This document shows positions 44,556 through 54,260 of a DNA stretch of 64,000 nucleotides, piece by piece; position 1 is the stretch's first letter, and every line of letters starts with the position of its first letter. The stretch is from Sphingomonas panacisoli (GTDB lineage: Bacteria > Pseudomonadota > Alphaproteobacteria > Sphingomonadales > Sphingomonadaceae). Both the position numbers and the translations under genes were made by a program. The stretch covers positions 372,001 through 436,000 of the forward strand of contig NZ_CP042306.1 in NCBI RefSeq assembly GCF_007859635.1. The letters run 5' to 3'. The notes below the pieces were generated by a model that searched no databases, was not told the DNA's origin, and was given only the letters and a program-made list of their open reading frames with translations.

Positions 44556-45086
44556 CTACGGTTCGGATCGAGTAGTGAATGCAATCGCTCGATCGACCCA
44601 GGCAATTCGAGCGACGGTCAACAAATGAGCATTAGCGTGCTCGAGACTTGCGATATCATTGGATCGTTCCGGAGAGCCATCGATAATAGTAAATCGGGCC
44701 CCTTCTAGCGCGTCTCTCATCGCATACAGCCAGTCGCGAAATGCTTTGGGTTCAATTGCGTCGGCGAATGCCACTCGCGTGCGAAATGGATCTTCGGGTA
44801 CCAGATCTCGCGGCTCTATGCTGGTAATCCATTCTTTTATCGCGGCTTTTCCCTCATCCGTGCACCATAGGTGTGTAGTCCTTCGGCGATCAGATGTGTC
44901 GATTGTTGCCCGGATTAGTCCGGCACGCTTGAGCCGCGCGATGGCAGGGTAGGTGCTTCCCGGGCTATCAGAAGAATTGGTCGCGATTCTTTCCATCAGC
45001 GCTTTTCGGACAGAGTAGCCGGTGACAGGCTGACGTTTGCCAATGATGGCCAGAACATGGCTTTCATAGTGACTCAGGTGCGACAT
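44556..45086 (-). CDS. PadR-family transcription regulator
   Basis: 176 residues from the ATG at 45086. The N-terminal winged helix SHYESHVLAIIGKRQPVTGY, SSDSPGSTYPAIARLKRAGL and DRRRTTHLWCTDEGK is the PadR pattern; the C-terminal part is helical and dimerising. Targets usually include stress or membrane-transport genes; here unknown. It precedes nothing obvious on its own strand. Confidence 0.85.
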   Translation of the reverse strand: MSHLSHYESHVLAIIGKRQPVTGYSVRKALMERIATNSSDSPGSTYPAIARLKRAGLIRATIDTSDRRRTTHLWCTDEGKAAIKEWITSIEPRDLVPEDPFRTRVAFADAIEPKAFRDWLYAMRDALEGARFTIIDGSPERSNDIASLEHANAHLLTVARIAWVDRAIAFTTRSEP

Positions 45087-45135
45087 TGAATTCCAACGAG
45101 TAGCCAGAGCTGGTAGGACGTGCGCGCAGGAATGA

Positions 45136-45624
45136 TCAGCGAGCGTTTGGCGGCGGGCTGAAGCGGGCATAGCGCGGCTGCTTCAGACCAATCACGGGCG
45201 AGGTAACGCCCCTCTCGTCCGGGTCCACCTGTAGTCGCACCGCATAAATGCCGAGACGCTGAAATGGTTCACACGCGCCCATCGCCACCATTTTCCGGCG
45301 AATATAGCCGAGCACCAAGGGTCTGGTCGCTCGCTTTGCGCCAATCGAATCAAGGAACTCGTCGATCTCGGTTACGAGCGCGCGGCCGCGGCGCGCGATG
45401 AAGGCGTAAGTCGCGGCTTCCGTGGGCGACAGAGGCACGTGGCATCCTCGCCACCAGACCGTCGGCGGATCGAATGCCACAACGATCGCGCCGCGCTTTA
45501 GGACAGGCTCGTCATCGTCGCCCGCGGGCTGACCGCAATGCGGGCATGCGCAGGCGTGTGGCACACCGGACAACGATGCCACGGCCTTTTCGAACACGTT
45601 GCGATTCTGATTCTGCACGGACAT
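45136..45624 (-). CDS. zinc-ribbon plus winged-helix DNA-binding protein
   Basis: 162 residues. A CPHCGQPAGDDDE knuckle near the N-terminus (with an additional CAC before it) suggests zinc. The C-terminal part (VPLSPTEAATYAFIARRGRA, VLGYIRRKMVAMGACEPFQR, GIYAVRLQVD) resembles the OmpR-type transcription-activation winged helix. Function unknown; a duplicated fragment of it lies at 42687-42764. Confidence 0.55.
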   Translation of the reverse strand: MSVQNQNRNVFEKAVASLSGVPHACACPHCGQPAGDDDEPVLKRGAIVVAFDPPTVWWRGCHVPLSPTEAATYAFIARRGRALVTEIDEFLDSIGAKRATRPLVLGYIRRKMVAMGACEPFQRLGIYAVRLQVDPDERGVTSPVIGLKQPRYARFSPPPNAR

Positions 45625-45971
45625 GTTTTAGATCGACGCGGCGGGCCTAGAGTGCGCAAAGCTGTCAACGGCACTCTGGCTGCCGCGAGCGGGGTTGGGT
45701 TATCCGATCAGCGGCTTACCAGCCCGGACGAACGGCGTCGCACGGTGAAAATGCCTTGGCCTTTTACGCAGGTCGCGACACGTCGGGTCGCTAGCCTCGT
45801 TACTGCGGGACAATTTCGTAACTGGGTTACGGCGAGAGCTAGGCTTCGCCGTTGTTCGCCAGAGATAGTGGTCCTATTCGTAGACGTATGGCGGCATGAA
45901 CAGATCGCAAAAACCGATGAACGTCACCCCCCTCATTTGTGATCCCATGGCCGCGCGCTATTCTACAGCGG

Positions 45972-47054
45972 ATGGCTGGGATTGGGTTTTTCAAGACAAG
46001 GCGGTCGCGACTGCAACGAGAATGGACGGTCGCGATCGTGGCGACAGTCTGTTTGTGGGTGGGTCAATTCGTCCTCCTTACGGTTGAGCGCGTCGCGGTC
46101 CTGGGCGAATTTCAGCCGGCCATGTTCCTGCCGCGCCTCATTGTCACCGGCGCGGCGATACTCATTTCGTTGGGGCTCGCGGCAATTGTCTTCCGGTTGC
46201 CCCAACGATCGTTGGGGGCGCAGGGATTTATCGGACTCGGCTGCGCGTTTGCCGCAACGCTGCTGCATGCGGCCGCAAATCTGGCGACGTTTCTTTCGCT
46301 GTTGCCGGCGAACGGGCATGGCGACGTGACGATCGCGGCGTATGCACCGCCAATGATGCAATGGTTCTGGTCGTATTTCGGCCTGATCGCGCTTCTGATC
46401 GCTATCAAATATGCCCTACGAGTCGAGGAGAGCGAACGACGCATCGCGTCGCTGGAGCGATCTGAACTCCAGGCCCAGATGGCTGCGCTTCGTTATCAGC
46501 TCAATCCGCACTTCATCTTCAACGCGATGAATTCGATCATTACGCTGATCGGCGAGAATCGAAATGCCGATGCGGAAGCGATGGTGGAAAATTTGTCCGA
46601 TTTTTTTCGCCGCACGCTCGAACTGGCACCCCAGGAAGCCGTATCGATCGCCGAGGAATTGGCGCTTCAGAAATTGTATCTGGACATCGAGCGGGCACGT
46701 TTCAGCGATCGGCTGATTGTCGAGACCCACATCGCGCCGGACGTGGGCGACGCACTCGTCCCCGTACTCATTACTCAGCCGCTTGTGGAAAACGCGGTTC
46801 GACATTCCGTTGCGATGAGTTCTCAGCCAATTCAACTGTGCACTTCTGTGACGAGGTCTGCCGATCGCGTCAGCATCGAAATCCGCAACACGCTGACGTC
46901 GCGCAAGGGGCGACAGGGGCCGGGTGTCGGTCTGGCTAACATTGCCGCTCGATTGGCGGCGCGTTACGGTTCCGCTGCGTCGCTGGAATATGGCCCGGTC
47001 GATGGTGACTATGTTGCGACCATCAATTTTCCGTTCGAGTGCCGCGCGTGCTGA
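45972..47054 (+). CDS. LytS-type sensor histidine kinase
   Basis: 360 residues starting at ATG 45972 (an earlier in-frame start at 45939 is possible). Four membrane helices (VAIVATVCLWVGQFVLLTV, RLIVTGAAILISLGLAAIVF, FIGLGCAFAATLLHAA, MQWFWSYFGLIALLIAI), then the His_kinase block with the phosphoacceptor LNPHFIFNAMNSI and the N-box TQPLVENAVRHS, G-box GPGVGLANIAARLAARYG. It signals to the LytTR regulator whose gene overlaps its stop by 7 bases. Confidence 0.9.
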   Translation: MAGIGFFKTRRSRLQREWTVAIVATVCLWVGQFVLLTVERVAVLGEFQPAMFLPRLIVTGAAILISLGLAAIVFRLPQRSLGAQGFIGLGCAFAATLLHAAANLATFLSLLPANGHGDVTIAAYAPPMMQWFWSYFGLIALLIAIKYALRVEESERRIASLERSELQAQMAALRYQLNPHFIFNAMNSIITLIGENRNADAEAMVENLSDFFRRTLELAPQEAVSIAEELALQKLYLDIERARFSDRLIVETHIAPDVGDALVPVLITQPLVENAVRHSVAMSSQPIQLCTSVTRSADRVSIEIRNTLTSRKGRQGPGVGLANIAARLAARYGSAASLEYGPVDGDYVATINFPFECRAC

Positions 47055-47830
47055 AAGTGCTTATCTGCGATGACGAGCCCATGGCGTTGCGGCGGCTGCG
47101 GCTTCTGCTCGATCGGATTGGGCAAACGCTGGTCGTCGGGGAGGCGTCGAATGGCCGTGAGGCGATAGAAGCGATCGCCGAGCATCGACCCGACCTCGTG
47201 CTCCTTGACATCGAAATGCCCGAACTCGACGGCTTCGATGTCGTCGATCACCTCGCCACAATCGACGGCAACATTCCGCTGATCGTCTTCGTCACGGCCT
47301 ATCCTAATTTTGCGGCCTATGCATTCGACGCCGGCGTGATCGATTATCTGACCAAGCCGGTTCGCATCGGGCGGCTCGAGACCGCAATCGAGCGAGCGCG
47401 GCGATCACTGGCGGACCGCAGCGCGGGGGAGCGACTTGTCTCGCTTACGTCGGAGCTAGAAGCAATACGGACTGCCCATCGTGACGAAATTGGCGGCAAC
47501 GTCATATGGGTGCGGCATCGCGCTGGCAATGTGCGGGTCGATCTCGACCAGCTGGATTGGGTGAAGGCCGAAGGCGAATATGTCCGTCTTTACTGTGGCG
47601 GGGACAGTTTTCTCCATCGCGATTCCATAACGGCCATCGCCGCCCGGCTCGACTCCGCCCGGTTCTTGCGTGTACATCGCTCGTACCTCGTCAATCGGCG
47701 GCTCATTACGGGGCTGACCAGAAAGACGACCGGAAGTTATTGGCTGGCATTGGGGAAAGATCTCGCGGTGCCGGTCGGCAAGAGTTACCGGCGTGTCGCG
47801 AGGGAAATCATTCGCCCGGGCCACTCCTGA
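47048..47830 (+). CDS. LytTR-type response regulator
   Basis: 260 residues from the GTG at 47048. Receiver domain with phosphoacceptor Asp in LVLLDIEMPELDGFDV and the Lys of YLTKPVRIG. C-terminal LytTR domain (VKAEGEYVRLYCGG, RFLRVHRSYLVNRRLI). It binds direct-repeat promoters after phosphorylation by the kinase. Targets may include the TonB receptor 0.9 kb downstream, which is an inference. Confidence 0.9.
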   Translation: MLKVLICDDEPMALRRLRLLLDRIGQTLVVGEASNGREAIEAIAEHRPDLVLLDIEMPELDGFDVVDHLATIDGNIPLIVFVTAYPNFAAYAFDAGVIDYLTKPVRIGRLETAIERARRSLADRSAGERLVSLTSELEAIRTAHRDEIGGNVIWVRHRAGNVRVDLDQLDWVKAEGEYVRLYCGGDSFLHRDSITAIAARLDSARFLRVHRSYLVNRRLITGLTRKTTGSYWLALGKDLAVPVGKSYRRVAREIIRPGHS

Positions 47831-48750
47831 CGCGTCGATAGGCGTTTAGACTCCACGCGAGCTACATGGTCCGAACTGCATGTCGCTTGATGTGTCGGGG
47901 TTCTCGACTGTGTAGCGATCGAGCGTTGTCCCTGTCGAATCATGGTCTGATCGTCGCAGCGGGATCACCCATTCTCTTTACCCACCGCTTCGTGCGCGCA
48001 TATCGAACCGGTGAAATCGTCACCGATCTGCAAAGACGTTTTACGAACGAGCGCATCGTAAGTTGTAATTCGGTTTTCGCCGCCAATTGCCAAAAGGCGC
48101 CGCAGGTAAGTGAGTTTCGCCATGCAAATCCAAATCGGTGGACTACAAGGATTGTGATTTTCTCGGCCTAGCTGAAATCGCTTCTGGCTAAGGCTTGCCG
48201 ATAACGCATTGATATACATGAAGCTTATGTCGCCCTTGTCCATGGGGCAGCGCGATCGGCGCCATCGTCATTGAACGTTGGGATGGGTAGCAAGAACGAA
48301 CGATACCTGCCGGCATGCGATCCATATCCTCCCGGGCCGTAAAGGCGCGATGTGTCCTTCGTGTGACGGCGTGTGCCGGATCGCTCGAATATCCTCCCGT
48401 TTTGGTTTCATTGGCACCACTTGGAGAGTAGTCCTGCTGCATTGCGATCGCACAAAGTGATTGACAAGAGCTGTCACTGCAAATGGAGAATTGTAAGTGG
48501 CGAAGATAGGGGTTCCGAGCCGTGCGAGGTATTATTTAGCGAATAATATCTGATCATAAAACAACATCGCGTTTCATAGTCGGTGCGTCGTATCGCGCCG
48601 ATCCTATTGTAGTGTGACCATGATATTGCCCGCGGTTGGCGGATTACTGTGTCGATCGACGGTTGGCTCGCGAGCTCGTCGTCACAACGGGCACGGTGCG
48701 GTGCGCTCTGTCTCCAACGATTTGATCCAAATTCTCAGGGAGAAACTGAA
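47831..48750. other. intergenic region before second TonB receptor
   Basis: About 900 bases without a supported gene; AT-rich from about 48480. It should contain the receptor promoter. No LytTR-type direct repeat stood out by eye. Confidence 0.3.
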
Positions 48751-51700
48751 ATGGCTGTAGGGTTAATTAACAGGGGTCTTCGCGGGGGTAGTTCGCTGAG
48801 CACGCTGGCGCTGGTCGGGGCGGGCGTCGCCATGTCCGCGCTACTAGCGACCCCTGCGCTAGCGCAGGACGCAGCCGCAGCCGCCCCTTCGACCGCAGCC
48901 GCTCCCGCAACTGACGATCAAACCCAGCCGCAGACCCAGGCTCCTGCTTCGAGTGGCGACATCGTGGTCACCGGCTCGATCTCGCGCAACGCTGCGGCTG
49001 CGACAGCGTCGCCGGTCGTGTCAGTCACCGCGGCCGATCTTCAAAATCGCGGTATCAGCACCGTTGCGGACGCACTGCAGCTGCTGAGCGCCAACAACGC
49101 CGGTACGGCCGCGCCGAGCTGGTCGTCATTTGGCTTCGCCAGCGGCGCGAGCTCGCCGTCGCTGCGCGGCCTGAACAACGCCTACACGTTAACGCTGTTC
49201 AACGGTCAGCGCACCGCGTTCTATCCGCTGGGCGATGATGGCTATCGTACCTTCGTCGATATCAACACGATCCCGTCGTCGATCGTCGACCGCATCGACG
49301 TGCTGCAGGACGGCGCGTCGGCAACCTACGGTTCGGATGCAATCGCCGGCGTGGTCAATGTTATCGTCAAGCGTGAGATTACTGGCCTACACTTAAACGG
49401 TTCGGCTGCCATCTCGCAGCGCGGCGACAATGGCGAGCGCAAGCTCAGCGCGACTGCCGGCTACGGCAAGCTCGACGAGCAGGGCTTCAATATCTACGTC
49501 AACGGCGAATATCAGAAGAGCGATCCGCTGTTCCTGCGCGATCGCGGCTATCCGTTCCATACATCAGATCAGAGCAGGATCTGCGGCACTGCGGCGCAGG
49601 GATGTCTGGCCAACGGTATCTTCAACGGCATTCAATATGACGGCAGCTATGCCGGTTTCCAGCCGACACGCGTTCCGTTCGTCGCACCCTATAGTCCGAC
49701 GCTGAATCAGGTCGGCAGCTATCAGATCCTGAACCCCGCCTTGGGTTGCCAGACGCTGAATTCGCAAACGCTGACCGCGGCGCAACGTGCCACTTCTGGT
49801 CCAATGACTGCCAATGGGCAGCCGTTTGGACCGGGCGCGGTATGCCAGGAAGACCTCACCAGCGAATATACGGCATACAATTCGAATATCACTCGCAAGG
49901 GGCTGAATGCGCGGGCGACTATCAAGCTGGGGTCGTTCGGCGAGGCCTATGTCATGGCCAATTACTACAACGCATCGACCAGTGATAATAACGCTGGCCC
50001 GCTTGGCTTCACGGGTCGGACCGCTCCGGGCGGCGTTAGAACCACCGTCACGGCAATCTATCTGCCAGTCTATGTCTGCTCAGCGGGGGTCAGTTCCGTC
50101 GTCGGCGGCAACTTGACGGCCTCGGGCTGCAATGCAGCCAATGGCACGTTGAATCCGAACAATCCTTTCGCGGCTGCCGGCAATCTGGCGGGCCTGTTCG
50201 CACTCGTTCCTGAAACGCGCGCAGTGACCACGGATACTAAAACGTACCGCTTTTCCGGTGGTATCAACGGGGTGATCGGCGATGGCTGGAACGTTGCGTT
50301 GACGGGTACGGCGTCCTCGGTAATCCTCAAGACCAAGAGAACCGGCTATGTCTATCTGCAGGGGCTGATGGACGCGATCGCGAAGGGAACCTACAATTTC
50401 CTCGATCAGTCGCAGAATACCCAGGCGCAGCACGATGCGGTGATCAAGCCGAGTTACAACCGATCGATCTCGAAGCTGACGCAGCTTCAGGCGTCGATCG
50501 ACAAGGATCTGTTCAAGCTGCCGGGGGGTGCCGTCAATGTCGCCGTGTCGGGCGCGTTTCGATACGAATCGATCAATCAGCCCAGCGCCAACGGGCCTAA
50601 CAACACGGCGCCGAACTCGCGCTATTACAGCCTCAATGCGGTTAGCGTGGTCGGTAACCGACGCGTTTGGTCGGCGGGCTACGAAGTCACCCTCCCGATC
50701 TTCGACATGCTGAAGGTCAAGGCTGAAGGCTCGTACGACAGCTATTCCACTAGCCAGAAGGCGTTTTCGCCGAAGTTCGAAGCCGAATTCCGGCCGATCG
50801 AGCAGATCAAGCTGCGTGGCACATACTCAAAGGGCTTCCGAGCGCCGAGCTTTAGCGAATCGTTCTCATTGCCAACCACCGGCTTCGCCGGCGCGACGAT
50901 CAACTGTACAACGTTCGTCGCTTTCTGCGCGGCGCACGCGAGCAATCCGTCCTATCTGCAACCGTATTCCTATGGTTTGACGTCGTCCGGAAACCCGACA
51001 CTAAAGGCCGAAAGGTCGCAGTCGTTCACCGCCGGTGTGGTGCTGACCCCGGTCCCGGCGATCACAATCACGACTGACTTCTGGCAGACCAAGATCAAGA
51101 ACGTGATCATCCCCGCGGCAGCGTCGGCGGCGATCATCAGCCAATATTACACCAACAATGGCGTCGTAACCGCGCCCGGGTTTGTCGTTACCAAAGGGGC
51201 GCCCGATCCGTTGAACCCGACGGCGCTACCTCTGCTCGGGGAAATCGCCGCGTCTTATCAGAATGCCAACCAGTTCCTGGCGCGTGGGTTCGATTTCTCG
51301 ATTTCCGGCCGTTTCCAAATCACGAACGGAATGAAGTGGATTTCGAGTGCGAATGCTTCGCTGTTGACGCGTCTGCAGCAGACCCTCGGAAGCGGTGCGG
51401 TCCAGCGGTACGATAATTCGCTCGGCCAGTGCGGGATCACGGGCTGCTCAGGCGCGCCGAAATGGCGTGGAAACTGGCAGAACACACTGGACTTCAACGG
51501 TGGCGGCAGCATCAGCGTGACCGCTTATTACACCAGCGGCTACTCTTCGATCGCGACAGATTCCGGCGGTGTGTATGGCGACTGCCAGGCCAGTGCCGGT
51601 GTCCAGTTGGTTACCTATCCCAACGGCGATCCGGTGCAGTGCCACACCAAGTCGGTATTCTACCTCGACGGCCATGGCGAGCTGAAGATCCAGGACCGCC

Positions 51701-51852
51701 TGACTTTGTATGTCGATGTCAAGAATCTGCTCAACACCAAGCCGACCTATGATCCGAACGGCGCGTACGGGATCTATCAATTCCAGCCCGCCTGGAGCGA
51801 TAGCCTGTTCATCGGTCGCTTCTTCCGGGTCGGCGCGAAGGTCGATTTTTAG
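48751..51852 (+). CDS. TonB-dependent outer-membrane receptor, paralogue of 12358-15468
   Basis: 1033 residues from the ATG at 48751 (CAGGGAGAAAC upstream). Signal peptide ends ATPALAQDAA. A low-complexity Ala/Pro/Gln linker precedes the plug (GDIVVTGSISR, SPVVSVTAADLQNRG, VDRIDVLQDGASATYGSDA). Barrel motifs NPTLKAERSQSFTAGVV and LTLYVDVKNLLN end with the terminal Phe (GRFFRVGAKVDF). Very similar to the first receptor in order and motifs; ligand unknown. The gene is followed by two secreted FDFW-family genes. Confidence 0.9.
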   Translation: MAVGLINRGLRGGSSLSTLALVGAGVAMSALLATPALAQDAAAAAPSTAAAPATDDQTQPQTQAPASSGDIVVTGSISRNAAAATASPVVSVTAADLQNRGISTVADALQLLSANNAGTAAPSWSSFGFASGASSPSLRGLNNAYTLTLFNGQRTAFYPLGDDGYRTFVDINTIPSSIVDRIDVLQDGASATYGSDAIAGVVNVIVKREITGLHLNGSAAISQRGDNGERKLSATAGYGKLDEQGFNIYVNGEYQKSDPLFLRDRGYPFHTSDQSRICGTAAQGCLANGIFNGIQYDGSYAGFQPTRVPFVAPYSPTLNQVGSYQILNPALGCQTLNSQTLTAAQRATSGPMTANGQPFGPGAVCQEDLTSEYTAYNSNITRKGLNARATIKLGSFGEAYVMANYYNASTSDNNAGPLGFTGRTAPGGVRTTVTAIYLPVYVCSAGVSSVVGGNLTASGCNAANGTLNPNNPFAAAGNLAGLFALVPETRAVTTDTKTYRFSGGINGVIGDGWNVALTGTASSVILKTKRTGYVYLQGLMDAIAKGTYNFLDQSQNTQAQHDAVIKPSYNRSISKLTQLQASIDKDLFKLPGGAVNVAVSGAFRYESINQPSANGPNNTAPNSRYYSLNAVSVVGNRRVWSAGYEVTLPIFDMLKVKAEGSYDSYSTSQKAFSPKFEAEFRPIEQIKLRGTYSKGFRAPSFSESFSLPTTGFAGATINCTTFVAFCAAHASNPSYLQPYSYGLTSSGNPTLKAERSQSFTAGVVLTPVPAITITTDFWQTKIKNVIIPAAASAAIISQYYTNNGVVTAPGFVVTKGAPDPLNPTALPLLGEIAASYQNANQFLARGFDFSISGRFQITNGMKWISSANASLLTRLQQTLGSGAVQRYDNSLGQCGITGCSGAPKWRGNWQNTLDFNGGGSISVTAYYTSGYSSIATDSGGVYGDCQASAGVQLVTYPNGDPVQCHTKSVFYLDGHGELKIQDRLTLYVDVKNLLNTKPTYDPNGAYGIYQFQPAWSDSLFIGRFFRVGAKVDF

Positions 51853-51893
51853 TCGCCGGCAAACCGCTCAACCGATGCGGTGCGGGCTAACAA

Positions 51894-51918
51894 GCGCCCC
51901 GGCGAAAGGCCGGAGCGC
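51894..51918 (+). terminator. hairpin between receptor and FDFW genes
   Basis: GCGC-C-CCGGC and GCCGG-A-GCGC arms around GAAAG with one C-A mismatch. No T-run; could be an attenuating stem. Confidence 0.4.
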
Positions 51919-51953
51919 ACGTTCTTCACAATGATGTTGCGATTGGAGCGTCG

Positions 51954-52487
51954 ATGTTCTCTCAACTGATGGCTTTGGCCCTGAGTGGCGGCATGCAAAG
52001 TTCCGCGGTCGATCAACCCGCGCCATCGCCTCCCGCCTGCGCCGCAAGCGAAAATCGCCAGTTCGATTTCTGGGTCGGCAAATGGGATGTGTTCGATCCC
52101 AAGACCAATAAGAAAGTCGCGGAGAGCCTGATCGAGTCCGTCTATCGGGGTTGCGGCATTCGCGAAAATTGGCGTCCGAAAACCTCAGGCGGCGGCAGCC
52201 TGAACATCTACATCCCGCAAGAAAAGAAGTGGTTCCAAAGCTGGATCGACGCGCAGGGCAGCCGGGCCGAGTTCGTCGGGGGCTGGAACGGCAAGGCGAT
52301 GGTGTTGGAGGGCGATTGGCCGACGCCAGCCGTTCCCGGTCAACCGAACCGCGTTCGGATGACCTATACGCCGTACCCTGACGGATCTGTGCGTCAGACG
52401 GGTGAAGTTTCGACCGATGATGGGAAGACCTGGAAACCAAGTTTCGATTTTATCTACCGCCACGCCGCTGAAGGAGAGGCCAAATGA
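51954..52487 (+). CDS. secreted FDFWxGxW-family protein A
   Basis: 177 residues. Weak N-terminal signal (MFSQLMALALSGGMQSSA). Core SENRQFDFWVGKWDVFDP, YRGCGIRENWRPK and EVSTDDGKTWKPSFDFIY match a beta-barrel family of exported unknowns. The ATG of the next gene overlaps its stop (ATGA). It shares the core motifs with that gene, so the pair arose by tandem duplication. Confidence 0.6.
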   Translation: MFSQLMALALSGGMQSSAVDQPAPSPPACAASENRQFDFWVGKWDVFDPKTNKKVAESLIESVYRGCGIRENWRPKTSGGGSLNIYIPQEKKWFQSWIDAQGSRAEFVGGWNGKAMVLEGDWPTPAVPGQPNRVRMTYTPYPDGSVRQTGEVSTDDGKTWKPSFDFIYRHAAEGEAK

Positions 52488-53026
52488 AGCGCATCATTTC
52501 CATTGCCCTCGTGTTGGCCGCTGCAGGCGCAAACGCGCAGCAGAAGCCAACGCCCGCGGTGCCTCCTCAGACAAAAGGCTGCGACACGCCGGAAAGTCAC
52601 CAGTTCGATTTTTGGGTCGGCAATTGGGAAACGTTCAACAACAGCGATGGATCGCCCGCCGGCACCAATAACATCGAGAAGCTCTACAAAGGCTGCACGA
52701 TTCGCGAAAATTGGATTGAACCTGGCCTTACCGGCGGTAGCCTGACGACGTATGACGTCAGGGATGGTAAATGGCACCAGGCGTGGACGGATTCGTCGGG
52801 CAGCTGGCGAACCTTCGTCGGTGGAATGGTCGGTGGCAGCATGGTCATGATCTGGTCTCACCCTTCGGTTCGCATGCCCGGCAAGACCGCGCAGGAGCGG
52901 ATAACGATCACGCCCAATCCCGACGGTACCGTCCGCCAGCATGGCGAGCTGAGCTTCGACAGCGTTAACTGGGTCGACGCTTACGACATCACCTACCGAC
53001 GCATTGCCAAGCGGCGCACCCGGTAA
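52484..53026 (+). CDS. secreted FDFWxGxW-family protein B
   Basis: 180 residues. Clear signal MKRIISIALVLAAAGANA cut before QQKP. Same family core: ESHQFDFWVGNWETFNNSDG, YKGCTIRENWIEP, GRVRQ-like VRQHGELSFDS. Tandem paralogue of the previous protein; probably periplasmic, possibly serving the receptor's substrate. Confidence 0.6.
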   Translation: MKRIISIALVLAAAGANAQQKPTPAVPPQTKGCDTPESHQFDFWVGNWETFNNSDGSPAGTNNIEKLYKGCTIRENWIEPGLTGGSLTTYDVRDGKWHQAWTDSSGSWRTFVGGMVGGSMVMIWSHPSVRMPGKTAQERITITPNPDGTVRQHGELSFDSVNWVDAYDITYRRIAKRRTR

Positions 53027-53261
53027 TTCTCCGTGGTGTGTCGGCTCCGGGCGTTGTTACTTCCTTCAACCTTGAAATGAAGTGTGTGGTGTTGTGACGA
53101 AGGTGTATGTATATATGTGTTTGCAAAGTAAATCAAAGACTTGTTGCTACCCTTTACGAGATGGTGTGTCGCGCACTCAGTTTGAAGACGCGCGAAAGCG
53201 CACTACGGCAGCGCTCGCGATGGGCGAGAGATGAACTACAGCTGCTATCGTTGGCTGCACT

Positions 53262-53597
53262 TTAAGTCGATTGAGGATCGGTCCAATGCGCTGAGCGAGC
53301 CTCCGATCCTAGCGGCCTCGTCGTCAATACAACGCTGTCTGGGGGTTCGTGGGTCCTTCGGCCTGACAGCACAACATCAACCACTCCATAGCCGGGCACG
53401 ACGATGGTGCGAGGAAGCGCGCGAGGATCGTTGGTGGGGACGGGTTGCACCACAATACTGCCTCGGCCCGGCACTATAACGGTGCGCGGCGGCGGGAGCT
53501 TATCTTTGTCATCGTACAACTGCGCTGAAGTCGGTGAAGCGCAACCGATAGCGAGCGTTATAGCCAAAAACGTTGTGCTGTGCTCCGTGCTCTTCAT
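53262..53597 (-). CDS. small secreted Pro-rich protein with internal repeat
   Basis: ATG at 53597. MKSTEHSTTFLAITLAIGCASPTSA is a signal-like N-terminus. The mature chain contains the repeats RTVIVPGRGSIVVQPV and RTIVVPGYGVVDVVLSG. Alternatively a lipoprotein with box at ...LAIGCAS. Function unknown. Confidence 0.4.
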   Translation of the reverse strand: MKSTEHSTTFLAITLAIGCASPTSAQLYDDKDKLPPPRTVIVPGRGSIVVQPVPTNDPRALPRTIVVPGYGVVDVVLSGRRTHEPPDSVVLTTRPLGSEARSAHWTDPQST

Positions 53598-53639
53598 GCG
53601 ATGCTCCAAGTGCCGGTACCTATGGATTTGCATCTTCTA

Positions 53640-54260
53640 GAATCACTCAAGATAAAATTGTGTTTCGCACCACCCTGCCGCTCAGCTTTTTCCACGAGGG
53701 TCGAGTTTAGGGCTCTATTAATGCGATCGGAGCTCTGGTCGGCTGATCGCAATGCAATCGTAAGCTTACGCGCTGCAATAATCCTGCTCGCATAAGCTTT
53801 TAAAGTCACACGGCAGATAAGTCTTTTCGTCAATGGGTTCGCGGCATCAGTGCAGGCAATATCCGCAGTTGAGTCGAAAGCGGTCGTCCGAAAATAGCGA
53901 TTAGGAGTGGCAGCTATCGCGCCTCGAGGCCCGGAAGCTGTTAGTCCGCGAACGATTCAAAAGTAAACGTCCGTTATCGATGGCATCTATCTTCATAGCT
54001 CGACTGTCACTGCTAAAGTTACTCATGTCATTCAAGTTGCATCACGGCAGGCCCGACACCCTTTATTGAGATCGCCGGGGTCACGAATTGAATCATCTAC
54101 GCCCGATCGCTCAATATTTAAAACCACGTCCGGCGATCGCCGACAGCACGGGGCCGTTCATTGGGCGCTACAGCAAACCGAGTGATACCAATTTGGATGT
54201 GATTGGCACTGCAACGTTGTGGTTTGCGTATATGCTGCTGCGTAACGGCGGGGGTGAGCC
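53640..54260. other. gene-poor stretch before the conflict-like region
   Basis: About 600 bases with no supported gene on either strand. Confidence 0.3.

Noticed and set aside
44262..44708. 148-residue plus-strand frame overlapping the PadR gene end
   Set aside because: Overlaps IS remnants and the PadR C-terminus, with no protein-like pattern.
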